A stretch of 37,919 nt of DNA. Source: Candidatus Aminicenantota bacterium. Its GTDB lineage: Bacteria; Acidobacteriota; Aminicenantia; UBA2199. The stretch lies in NCBI GenBank assembly GCA_011772425.1, contig WVZO01000397.1, positions 36,532-74,450 of the forward strand, read 5' to 3'. The position numbers and the translations under genes are program-made. Of this stretch, positions 27,041 to 33,564 are shown piece after piece (positions within the stretch are counted from its first letter, which is position 1; every line of letters starts with the position of its first letter). The notes under the pieces are model-generated. The model was not told the origin of the DNA. It was given only the letters and a program-made list of their open reading frames with translations, and did not search any database.

Positions 27041-28167
27041 TTATCCAGGCTGGCTTTGATCCTTGTGATACTGTGCTCTTTATGGTATTGGGGGACCGGT
27101 TTACCCCATTTGAAAAAATAATAATAATACAGGGCTGCTATTTCACGGACCAGGGAGCGCGGCTCGATGTGGAAATCCATGGAAATCCAGGTAGGGACCG
27201 TATCCGTATTAAGTCCGACTCGGTGAGCTGCCAGCTTAATACGCAGCAAATGATAATACTGGCTCACCGAAAGCGACCGCTGCCATCCCTGTTTTTCCAT
27301 AATCCCTTTCACATTAAATACGGTTTTGTAGGTCCTGTATCCTTCTTTATCCATAATAATCATGCGCTGCGGCACTCCAAGGGAGACGGCCATGTTTTTC
27401 ATCCCCCAACTCTCCGAATCATTGTGCGAATTGTAGCCCCCGGACATCACCAGGCGCTGCCCCTTGCCTTCCCTGAAAAGCGACACTCCCTGCCGGACAC
27501 GGTCGGACAGGGCTTGACTGGGGATGCCGTCTTTATTCACTTTTGCACCGAATACGATAATACAGTCTACAGGCTCGAATTCTTTCCCCCAGCCTATATT
27601 GTGCGGGTAATAGGTAGTCCCATGAAACAGTATCAGGAACAGCGGTACCAGGAATACCAGGATAACAAAACTTATACCGTGGACGATTATCAACCTTCGA
27701 GGCGAGTTCTCGTTATCCAGCGGTTTGGAGCGCTTCCATTCCTTTTGCATACGCCAGAGGTTCATCCCCAATACGAACGCTGCAGCCAGGCTGAAGGGAA
27801 CGGGAAACAATGAATCGATTAAGCCGTTGAAAAAAAACAGGTAAAACGTAAACGTTTTCACACATAAGAAAAGAATAAATCCAAATATCGACAATCGTAC
27901 CAGGGAGAAAACGTATTTCATTTTCCTTTTAATACGCTGCCGGGACGGATGGAAGGGCAAAAAAGCAGCCAGGATAATTCCCAACGATGATATCGTCAGC
28001 AGGACCTGCCCCGGGAATTTGCTTCCCCCAGGGAAAACGATTCCCGAAAAACCAATGCCAAAATTAGGAATAAGCAGGTCTCCCAGGAAATCGGCCAGGA
28101 AAAAAAGCGCCGCCATAACACCGGCACCCCGGCAAAATTGGTGGAGTATTATCCATACGGTGCGCAT
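27037..28167 (-). CDS. YdcF/SanA/ElyC-family (DUF218) membrane protein
   Basis: 376 residues. About five hydrophobic segments come first (roughly 5-34, 54-72, 86-113, 120-138, 159-182), then a soluble DUF218 domain from about 198 to 350. Its typical features are visible: CIIVFGAKVNKDGIPSQAL, SDRVRQGVSLFREGK, RLVMSGGYN and a late SVSQYYHLLRIKLAAHRVG. Members of this family act at the envelope (ElyC and SanA influence peptidoglycan or envelope integrity in E. coli), but the reaction is not firmly known. It lies 6 bp after the lipoprotein gene and its stop overlaps the first NRPS start by 4 nt, so it is a true member of the biosynthetic operon. A role in envelope protection, export or product handling is possible; that is inference from position. 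Confidence 0.88.
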   Translation of the reverse strand: MRTVWIILHQFCRGAGVMAALFFLADFLGDLLIPNFGIGFSGIVFPGGSKFPGQVLLTISSLGIILAAFLPFHPSRQRIKRKMKYVFSLVRLSIFGFILFLCVKTFTFYLFFFNGLIDSLFPVPFSLAAAFVLGMNLWRMQKEWKRSKPLDNENSPRRLIIVHGISFVILVFLVPLFLILFHGTTYYPHNIGWGKEFEPVDCIIVFGAKVNKDGIPSQALSDRVRQGVSLFREGKGQRLVMSGGYNSHNDSESWGMKNMAVSLGVPQRMIIMDKEGYRTYKTVFNVKGIMEKQGWQRSLSVSQYYHLLRIKLAAHRVGLNTDTVPTWISMDFHIEPRSLVREIAALYYYYFFKWGKPVPQYHKEHSITRIKASLDK

Positions 28168-28173
28168 GTTATC

Positions 28174-29271
28174 CTATTTGTCCAGTGAATATGATAGTCG
28201 GTTTTTATTTTTTATTGTTTTTCCCGGGATGAGGAGGTAACCCATAAGGCGTAAAACCACCACACCCGGGAAACCGACGCCTTTCAAGTAATTCGTAAGC
28301 AGCCTGGGTTCTTCCGGGTAATAAAAACCGGGCATAACTTCCTTGCAGGCGATACACACTCCAAGCCGGGAGTATGTTATGCTCCTGCTTATAGACGAAT
28401 GGATAAAATAAATGTTTTTATCATCCGCAGGGATATTGTTTTTCTTCCTCAGGTCCCCGGGTAAGTCTTTTCCTTTTATTACGAAACCGCCGTGCCCGAA
28501 AATGCTGGGCGGTCTACTGGGTTTCGCAGCCTGGATGAATAATATAAGATCGCCGGTTCTCAGGGAATGTTTCACTGCTTCGATATCTTTGGGTAAAATA
28601 TAGGGAACTTTGTAAGTAGTAGACTCATATTTAGGCACAACCAGACCTCCCCCAAATTTTTCCCCTCGTTCCAGGGGTTTAATCGTACGATTAAGTATTC
28701 CGGGATTACGCCCGTTTTCCTTTAGAATCTTCCCGGTGATGTTTTCCAGGAATCTTCTTTTAACCGCATTCACCAGGTAAATTTCCGCTGTAAAATCCAG
28801 GATATTACCGGATGCCGGGCAGTTGTCTATTCCATGAGTTTCAGGGTCTTTATACCTGAGTTTTACCAGGTTATTTATAAAATCGTCAAAATTTTTAGAG
28901 CGATTCAGTGCCACCATGTAATGCACAAAGGTGATGCAGTCAAAAGCCCTGAACCGAACGCGCAGGATGCCCCTGGATAAAATTTCCGACAGGGATTCGA
29001 TCTCAAAGGCAGTGCCCATGAATCGGTAGGTGATGAATCTCATCCGCTGACCCGGGTCTGTTATTTTTTGAGCCTCTTCAAGCATGTTGTCGATTTCTTC
29101 CAGCGACCATTTTGCCCCAAAATCAAAACGGCAGTGCTCCCTGGTAATGAGTACTTTTTTCGCTGCCGGCTGATTTTTTTGCGAAGGGACCAATAGGGAG
29201 CTGCAGGCTGAAACAGCAGCGCTGCACATTACGATCAAGAGGGTAAACTTAAAGAACATTTTCCTTTTCAT
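28174..29271 (-). CDS. DUF1460-type lipoprotein (NlpC/P60-like amidase fold)
   Basis: 365 residues, first gene of the operon. The N-terminus is a lipoprotein signal: basic MKRK, a hydrophobic stretch, then a lipobox VSAC with Cys23, so the mature protein is likely anchored in a membrane outside the cytoplasm. The DUF1460 pattern follows: RFITYRFMGTAFEIESLSE, a cysteine in RAFDCITFVHYMVAL (Cys112), then LVKLRYKD. A later GDLILFIQ and FGHGGFVIKG supply a candidate histidine (His260). DUF1460 proteins are related to NlpC/P60-like peptidoglycan amidases, with Cys and His as catalytic residues. The start follows AAGGAG at about 8 nt. Placing a possible cell-wall hydrolase or acyl-peptide-cleaving enzyme at the head of an NRPS operon suggests either product maturation outside the cell or self-protection; both are inference. 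Confidence 0.82.
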   Translation of the reverse strand: MKRKMFFKFTLLIVMCSAAVSACSSLLVPSQKNQPAAKKVLITREHCRFDFGAKWSLEEIDNMLEEAQKITDPGQRMRFITYRFMGTAFEIESLSEILSRGILRVRFRAFDCITFVHYMVALNRSKNFDDFINNLVKLRYKDPETHGIDNCPASGNILDFTAEIYLVNAVKRRFLENITGKILKENGRNPGILNRTIKPLERGEKFGGGLVVPKYESTTYKVPYILPKDIEAVKHSLRTGDLILFIQAAKPSRPPSIFGHGGFVIKGKDLPGDLRKKNNIPADDKNIYFIHSSISRSITYSRLGVCIACKEVMPGFYYPEEPRLLTNYLKGVGFPGVVVLRLMGYLLIPGKTIKNKNRLSYSLDK

Positions 29272-29554
29272 AGGTGAATCTCCTTAACCGGGTATTGATT
29301 TTTTCGACGGCAATTCGGTTGAGCTTCTGTCGTTGGGGTATCGGGCACCGGATTATCCAGCACCGCCGACAGGTGTTAACCTGGTAATATCCTGGATATC
29401 ATCCTTGTTCAACTTTTTTAAATTACAGTACCCCCCCTCCATTCCCCAATTGGAAAACGGGACTTTGATTTTTAATTGCCTTCCCAGGGAACTAAATCTG
29501 GGTAAGCTTCCGCCTCTGGTCAAATGGGGCTTCTCCTACTGGATTTGATTCCCG
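29272..29554. other. Non-coding upstream region of the biosynthetic operon
   Basis: No convincing gene. A plus-strand open frame of 71 codons (29333-29548) has no ribosome site and no recognisable family. The region holds the lipoprotein ribosome site next to 29271 and the weak minus-strand promoter candidate, and ends at a rightward hairpin terminator. Confidence 0.5.
29384..29412 (-). promoter_or_regulatory. Weak candidate promoter for the biosynthetic operon
   Basis: On the minus strand, TTGAAC and TATTAC are separated by 17 bp, about 113 nt before the lipoprotein start codon. Each hexamer matches the sigma-70 consensus at four of six positions. No better candidate was found between the first gene and 29600, but a match this weak can occur by chance. 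Confidence 0.28.
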
Positions 29555-29592
29555 CATCAACAATTAAAACTGATAATTATTGATGTTTTTTT
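29555..29592 (+). terminator. Rho-independent terminator-like hairpin
   Basis: CATCAACAATTA and TAATTATTGATG form a 12-bp stem with one mismatch around a 7-nt loop, followed at once by seven T on the plus strand. There is no clear plus-strand gene before it, so it may be the relic of a lost gene or may shield the operon head from opposing transcription. Confidence 0.6.
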
Positions 29593-30063
29593 AAGAATGC
29601 CTTTCGTACCTTTTCGGAAAAATTTTTCTTTTATTTTAGAATATCTCATAAGTACTTTACACAAAAATAGCATGGGCTGATATAGTTGGAATTAGAATTA
29701 GAAAATATCACAATTCATTCGCCCTGTAAATCCGCAAAGTTGTTGCATATTAAAAAAAAAAATGAACACTTCAAAAATGATATAATAGAATACTGTTTGC
29801 CCGGAGATTCCTTACTTTCGGGCTGCTTTTCCAAAAGAATCCAGGCAATATATTTTTTTCACTGTTTTCTTATAATTAGACTGTTAAAGCATTTTAAGGC
29901 ATACTAATAATTTTACCATCCCAAATGCAACATTTATTGTTACTAAACCACATGGTTAAATATCAGGTATTAAACTCAACATCGAAAACGACCTTCTCAA
30001 GAGTCAATAACTCATCCGGCTCTCATTTAAATCTTAAAAACGGATTTGACAAGAAGTGGACTA
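29593..30063. other. AT-rich intergenic stretch, nothing recognised
   Basis: Strongly AT-rich with short random open frames only. I see no gene, tRNA or clear repeat. A short GC stem (GCCCG/CGGGC) near 29800-29830 is too small to interpret. Confidence 0.45.
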
Positions 30064-30180
30064 TACAACCATTGATTCCGGTTGAATCGACCACTGATTC
30101 CGTTGGTAAACCGTCCACTTTTTTTTGCCCATCGAAATGAGTGGACGGACTATTCGTAATGGGTGGACGAATCAGAGCGG
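30064..30180 (+). mobile_element. Decayed IS21-type element ends
   Basis: Contains imperfect repeats of a 22-23 bp unit of the form ATTCCG-TTG-----CCAC (around 30070-30118), then opposed copies containing GTGGACG (30141-30175). CCGTCCAC at 30111-30118 and GTGGACGG at 30141-30148 form a perfect inverted pair. Multiple short terminal repeats like these are typical of IS21-family ends, and an istA fragment lies just downstream. The opposed orientation suggests two ends brought together by deletion. Confidence 0.5.
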
Positions 30181-30249
30181 AATGTTGAAATTTTTAAATT
30201 GTTTAGATGTATTGAAAAGGTTGTCAATATTAGCTATCCTTCACTTTAA

Positions 30250-30417
30250 TTTTATAAGAAGGAGGCTCACTATAAGCAGGACCTGTCTCATTGGATAGGT
30301 GGTCATATAAGAGCCTTTGAATTTTTTGGTGGAGTTCCCGAGATAGTAGTGCCGGATAATCTCAAAGCGGGAGTCAAGTCGCCCTGCCGTTACGAACCGG
30401 CAATAAATACGAGTTAT
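30250..30417 (+). pseudogene. IS21-family transposase istA fragment
   Basis: Only about 56 codons resemble the transposase. After an in-frame stop at 30247 the reading gives [15 protein letters not shown], then [19 protein letters not shown] and [19 protein letters not shown]. This is the well-conserved catalytic-core segment of IstA, where the PDN aspartate is part of the DDE triad. After the last tyrosine the similarity stops and the frame runs on without family features to 30564. The N-terminal helix-turn-helix, the rest of the DDE domain and istB are all missing, so this is an inactive remnant. Confidence 0.82.
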
Positions 30418-30544
30418 TCGCTAGTCAGGTCAATCGGGCACGTATTTACACAATCGAGAATCAAGTCAAGGATAATTCCCCATTATCCTTTAAATTTCAT
30501 CTTGGTGGGAGATCGTTGTTTTCCCATCGTCATCCAAGATGTGG

Positions 30545-30772
30545 TTAGAGATCGGGTACATTGAAATCATCCGGTTGATACTGACCTGCCTCATATTGCT
30601 TTTCATTCTTTTCCCTTGCCTTTAAACCATCGTAGAGTAGATATATCAATGATTTAGCTCCATTCTTTATCGACATTTTATTGTAATGAATCAATGTTGA
30701 GCCCAAATAATGTAATAAAACGGCGTTGAGAACAGCATAGAAGGCATTCAAAGCATCCCTCACTTTGGTCAC
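30545..30772 (-). CDS. C-terminal part of a split HEPN/AbiU2-like protein
   Basis: 75 codons starting at GTG, overlapping the stop of the upstream frame by 4 nt (GTGA). The sequence [20 protein letters not shown], then LGSTLIHYN, continues the helical C-terminal half of AbiU2-like HEPN proteins, where a helix and a conserved H-Y-x-G-S/T segment normally follow the catalytic region. Read with the 161-codon frame before it, the pair makes about 236 residues, near the usual length of the family. It is therefore probably the tail of one gene broken by a one-base shift, or a recently split gene kept alive by translational coupling. It cannot be told from sequence alone whether the shift is real, programmed or an assembly error. 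Confidence 0.6.
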   Translation of the reverse strand: MTKVRDALNAFYAVLNAVLLHYLGSTLIHYNKMSIKNGAKSLIYLLYDGLKAREKNEKQYEAGQYQPDDFNVPDL

Positions 30773-31254
30773 GGAACATCCTCAAGTGGCTGTACGGCAT
30801 CGTTCATAGTCAATTGGAGGTCTTTGTGAGCAATACGCCGATTGCGCCAGTCATTGCTGAATGCCGCTTTTTTTTGTGCATTACTTATTAGCTTCTTTAC
30901 ATCCGGTTTCAATTCAGTTTCCTTATCGTCTATTAGGTTAGGAAGATATCGAAGCGTAAGATTAGGTTTACCTTTTCCTCTAGGCCGCCCTGATTCCTCT
31001 ATTAATCTGGCGATATGAAGAATTATATCATAAAACAAAGTTTTTTCAACAATCCAAAAGAAATTTGGTGCTGCTTTATTCAAATAATCGAGGCGGGACT
31101 CCTTTTCTACAAATAGATAATGGTACTCTATCCATTTCTGGAAAAGAAATATCACATCATTCCTGAGTTCAAAGAAAAATGCGCCAAGCTCTTCTCCCAT
31201 ACGCTCAATATAATATTGTTGAGTTTCTTCTGGTGTTCTTTCTATATTTATCAT
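30769..31254 (-). CDS. HEPN/AbiU2-like abortive-infection protein, N-terminal part
   Basis: 161 residues, mostly helical. Recognisable family segments are LRNDVIFLFQKWIEYHYLF, LNKAAPNFFWIVEKTLFYD and LHIARLIEE, followed by the signature DWRNRRIAHKDL. The latter contains Arg137 and His143, the Rx4-6H motif of HEPN ribonucleases. AbiU2-type proteins are linked to abortive phage defence; HEPN domains in general cut RNA. The ATG was chosen because GGAGG stands 8 nt upstream. The frame stops at TGA after QPLEDVP, and the following helical segment is in the next frame, overlapping by 4 nt. A frameshift or a natural two-gene split are both possible. No antitoxin (for example an MNT nucleotidyltransferase) is adjacent. 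Confidence 0.68.
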   Translation of the reverse strand: MINIERTPEETQQYYIERMGEELGAFFFELRNDVIFLFQKWIEYHYLFVEKESRLDYLNKAAPNFFWIVEKTLFYDIILHIARLIEESGRPRGKGKPNLTLRYLPNLIDDKETELKPDVKKLISNAQKKAAFSNDWRNRRIAHKDLQLTMNDAVQPLEDVP

Positions 31255-31308
31255 TCATCTTACCTCCATTACAGAATAATCGCCAATTATCCCTTATCTC
31301 GAAATACA

Positions 31309-31337
31309 GATATAACATTATTTTAAAAAAAAATCAA
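31309..31337 (-). promoter_or_regulatory. Candidate promoter of the HEPN/AbiU2-like gene
   Basis: On the minus strand TTGATT and TATATC are 17 bp apart, about 55 nt before the start codon, in an AT-rich tract. Spacing and distance are right, while each hexamer matches the consensus at four of six positions. Confidence 0.42.
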
Positions 31338-31379
31338 CCCTGAGATGAATAATCCAAAGTAACACCGATCAACAAATCA

Positions 31380-31405
31380 ATACACAAAAGGTCCCTTTGG
31401 TGTAT
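31380..31405. repeat. 12-bp stem-loop upstream of the HEPN gene
   Basis: ATACACAAAAGG and CCTTTGGTGTAT pair over 12 positions with one mismatch and a 2-nt centre. It lies just upstream of the candidate HEPN promoter and could be an operator-like palindrome or a relic hairpin; no T-run follows that would make it a good terminator. Confidence 0.45.
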
Positions 31406-31599
31406 CGTTTTGGTGACTTTGTGGCTGGTTTCCAGCAAAAAACCCCATCTTAACGGCAACAAATAATTTCACATAACAGAAGGAAAACCATAAGTGGCAA
31501 AGTAAATTCTTTGTGTGCCAATTTTTTCAAAAGCTCCTGGGTTACAGAAGAATCCTTTTAATTTTTCTTAGCCACGAAGGCATTTACAATCTATTGTTA
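31406..31599. other. Intergenic, nothing recognised
   Basis: No gene, RNA or repeat that I can support. Base composition is AT-rich and all frames are interrupted. Confidence 0.4.
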
Positions 31600-31728
31600 A
31601 TCATTGGTACCACGTCCCAATCGTTTTTTGAAGTAAAAAAATCATTGGGAACACTTCCCAATCGTTTTTTGAGGTAAAAAAATCATTGGGAGCACTTCCC
31701 AATCATTTTTCGAGGTAAAAAAATCATG
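31600..31728. repeat. 41-bp tandem array of terminator-like palindromes
   Basis: Three copies, starting at 31600, 31641 and 31682, and a partial fourth at 31723, give an exact 41-bp period. Each full copy contains the palindrome ATTGGGAACACTTCCCAAT or a close variant, flanked by runs of T on one side and A on the other. Every unit can therefore act as an intrinsic terminator in either direction. The second and third copies are nearly identical; the first is more diverged (TTGGTACCACGTCCCAA). There is no unique spacer between copies, so this is not a CRISPR. It stands between the minus-strand HEPN gene and the plus-strand membrane-protein gene. Confidence 0.85.
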
Positions 31729-31817
31729 CAGACACATATTTTATGGGTTTAATCACGGACGACATCGAAAAGATGGAAGTTAGGAAGATCGGAAGGTAAG
31801 AAATGAGGAAAAAGAGG

Positions 31818-31839
31818 AGTGGCCTTCGACCACTTTTTT
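31818..31839 (+). terminator. Small hairpin with T-run
   Basis: AGTGG and CCACT form a 5-bp stem around CCTTCGA, followed by seven T. It is a weak plus-strand terminator candidate between the 41-bp array and the first copy of the 84-bp repeat. The pyrimidine-rich stretch after it (31860-31905) is low complexity and carries no believable gene. Confidence 0.35.
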
Positions 31840-31950
31840 AAACGCGCAAAGCACGCCAATTCCTCTTCACTTCTTCTCCTCTTCGCTTCTTCTTTTCTTC
31901 TCAACGTACCCCTACCAGGGGTAAATGAAAAAGTGACAGGCAAAAATAAA

Positions 31951-32034
31951 CACTGACCCACTGGCTTTCTAACCTTTCGCCGCAGGCGATTTAAACTTGC
32001 CCGAAGGGCACCTTATCTCTCCTACCGCACGGGG
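31951..32034 (+). repeat. Dispersed ~84-bp direct repeat, copy A
   Basis: Runs from CACTGACCCACTGGCTTTCT to CCTACCGCACGGGG and matches copy B at 33082-33165 over its whole length with only a handful of differences. It contains two small palindromes, TCGCCGCAGGCGA and TTGCCCGAAGGGCA, so it looks like a REP-type hairpin element. A GC-rich palindromic tail continues to about 32080. Confidence 0.85.
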
Positions 32035-32166
32035 CCTGCGGCGCAGGCAGCCACAGCAGGCCCTTTGGGCCATCTCGAATAAGGAACTTGCCTGTCCCCA
32101 ATCCCCAATCCCCTACGCACCTGCTCCCGTTTCCCGTTTCCTTTATTTTAACTTGTACGATGAGTC

Positions 32167-32195
32167 TTGACATTTCATATCACAATTTATATAAT
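32167..32195 (+). promoter_or_regulatory. Perfect consensus sigma-70 promoter
   Basis: TTGACA at 32167-32172 and TATAAT at 32190-32195 are separated by exactly 17 bp, a full match to the housekeeping consensus. Transcription would begin near 32202, so upstream ATG codons at 32088 and 32160 would not be on the message. This decides between start codons for the gene that follows. Confidence 0.8.
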
Positions 32196-32207
32196 AAATG
32201 CAGAAAA

Positions 32208-32894
32208 ATGGCATTGATAGGCTCTATGTTTAGGTTGAAACCAATTGAATACGAGTACAAATGCAGACGTCCAAAAAAAAGTATTCTTAGGGAAGCTGTC
32301 ATGGTTGCTTCCATGACTTTCGCAGTTGCTGAGAGTATGGCTGTGGTTGCTATGTTAGGAATGAGGATAATGGAAATTATTCCCTCTTCTCCTTTGCCTA
32401 TTTCTTTTTTATTATTTGCCATTGCATGGTCAGCTGTGGCCGTGGTGGCATTTTACGTGGGTTACCATTATTATCGTAAAAAGGCTTCCATATTTCTTTA
32501 TTTTACGCATAAAGGCCTTGAATTTTTTGAGGGAGAACTGTTTGTTTGGCAATGTGAATACGATAAAATAGCAGAAGGGCGAGTAGTGGAGGTTCCACCA
32601 GATCAACCTGGCCGTATGCAATTAGAGATAATTCTTAAAAAAGGGATGAAATTTACAATCCCCTGGGGAATGGATGTAGCATACAATAAAGAGGGGAAAA
32701 TTGTGGAAACCGCAGAGCTTATGCCCTTTAAATTACTAAGTAACAAAGGGATCTCGGTAGATGCAGACCAGATACTATTCGATAAGAGAAGCGTGATCAT
32801 TCTTCCCCTTCCCGTGGTTTCAATCTTTTGTTTGAGTTGGGGTGTGTTTCAGTTGTATTTTTATTATTGTACACTTAGATCAGCGGTCTCCTAA
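32208..32894 (+). CDS. Small membrane protein of unknown function
   Basis: 228 residues from this start. I do not recognise a family. A basic N-terminus (EYKCRRPKKSILR) is followed by two hydrophobic helices at about 30-55 and 64-88, then a soluble middle part of beta-rich character (LYFTHKGLEFFEGELFVWQC, EGRVVEVPPDQPGRMQLEII) and a third hydrophobic segment near 198-222. The two-helix-plus-soluble layout resembles PH-like or YcxB-type membrane proteins, but I cannot confirm that. The frame is open back to 32088, and ATG at 32160 is possible. I prefer 32208 (or 32226) because a perfect promoter places the transcript start near 32202; no strong ribosome site precedes any of them. It is the only plus-strand gene in the window and lies between two copies of a direct repeat. 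Confidence 0.66.
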   Translation: MALIGSMFRLKPIEYEYKCRRPKKSILREAVMVASMTFAVAESMAVVAMLGMRIMEIIPSSPLPISFLLFAIAWSAVAVVAFYVGYHYYRKKASIFLYFTHKGLEFFEGELFVWQCEYDKIAEGRVVEVPPDQPGRMQLEIILKKGMKFTIPWGMDVAYNKEGKIVETAELMPFKLLSNKGISVDADQILFDKRSVIILPLPVVSIFCLSWGVFQLYFYYCTLRSAVS

Positions 32895-33081
32895 GAAAAA
32901 TCTAAAAATATTGCCATCAGAGTGATTTCCCTCAAACAGGCGGTTTGTAGGACAGCATCGACAGAGTTTGTGTTCAATGGGATCGCGTCTCAACATTATA
33001 CATTTCCGCTGCCATTTGTCACATACTGAGGGCTTTCCGAGGATTCAAAATTTCGAAATCTTAAGAGAACAGACAAAAAAT

Positions 33082-33165
33082 CTCTGACCCACTGACTTTC
33101 TAACCTTTCGCCGCAGGCGAATTAAACTCGCCCGCAGGGCACCTTATCTCTCCTACCGCACGGGC
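33082..33165 (+). repeat. Dispersed ~84-bp direct repeat, copy B
   Basis: Same orientation as copy A. It has CTCTGACCCACTGACTTTCT at its start and CTCTCCTACCGCACGGG at its end, with the paired TCGCC/GGCGA and TCGCCCGCAGGGCA palindromes kept. The two copies flank the lone plus-strand membrane-protein gene and its promoter. Confidence 0.85.
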
Positions 33166-33219
33166 ACTCTGAAAAAATGATGCCCTCCGTGCGGATCTAC
33201 TACCAGTTATTTTTTTCTA

Positions 33220-33273
33220 CAGGATGGGCAGTAATATCTGTGAGCTCAAAAAAGGTTAAGCCTGCCCATCCTG
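33220..33273. repeat. 12-bp perfect inverted repeat
   Basis: CAGGATGGGCAG at 33220-33231 and CTGCCCATCCTG at 33262-33273, 30 nt apart. A long stem-loop without a T-run, lying in the repeat-rich gap. Confidence 0.7.
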
Positions 33274-33308
33274 AAACTCCTTTTAGAACTCTATCAGAAC
33301 TTTTTTTT

Positions 33309-33371
33309 GTCTCCGACGGCCAGGGGGCTCTTTTCGAGAAAACCGCCCCCTGGACCCCCGCAAAAGCTTTT
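33309..33371 (+). repeat. Dispersed GC-rich hairpin element, intergenic copy
   Basis: Begins GTCTCCGACGGCCAGGGGGC and ends CCCCCGCAAAAGCTTTT. The core is a stem CCAGGGGG/CCCCCTGG around CTCTTTTCGAGAAAACCG. It matches 21214-21279 almost base for base. A partial relative is at 33512-33549 (GGGCCTGGACCCCCACAAAACTT region), and the leading GCCTCCGGCGGCCA alone recurs at 35648-35661. Confidence 0.88.
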
Positions 33372-33511
33372 TATAAAAAAGTAAGTTTAAGGCTTCCCTA
33401 TACGTTTGATACAACTACCGTCTTATCAATACATGTAAATCCCGGGAGTTGTTACCTGGACGGCTGTTTCAGGGAAGGAAGCCTTCCAGATGGCGCGAAT
33501 GCGCCTTCTGT

Positions 33512-33549
33512 GGCCGCCCTCGCCGAGGGCCTGGACCCCCACAAAACTT
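33512..33549 (+). repeat. Partial copy of the dispersed GC-rich element
   Basis: GGCCGCCCTCGCCGAGGG followed by CCTGGACCCCCACAAAACTT. The right half agrees with the 33309 copy; the stem is different, suggesting a diverged or recombined copy just after the cca stop codon. Confidence 0.55.
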
Positions 33550-33564
33550 CCTACTGCTTACTTC

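Larger units (their letters stand above)
32895..33564. other. Repeat-rich intergenic region between convergent genes
   Basis: No believable gene. It holds copy B of the 84-bp repeat, a hairpin CCGCACGGGCA/TGCCCTCCGTGCGG (33157-33194), a 12-bp perfect inverted repeat (33220-33273), one full copy (33309-33371) and one partial copy (33512-33549) of the GC-rich dispersed element. A long open frame from 33177 crosses all of these and runs antisense into the next gene, so I treat it as chance. Confidence 0.6.

Noticed and set aside
27016..27813. A 265-codon plus-strand open frame
   Set aside because: Entirely antisense to the DUF218 gene, which has clear domain motifs and operon overlap; the opposite frame has no recognisable domain.
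29333..29548. A 71-codon plus-strand frame ending just before a terminator
   Set aside because: The terminator is suggestive, but there is no ribosome site, no promoter and no recognisable family, so it was left as intergenic.
31600..31728. Possible CRISPR array
   Set aside because: The 41-bp units follow each other directly with no unique spacers, and no cas genes are present.
31749..31961. A 70-codon minus-strand frame rich in Arg, Lys and Glu
   Set aside because: It translates a pyrimidine-rich low-complexity stretch and part of a repeat; no ribosome site.
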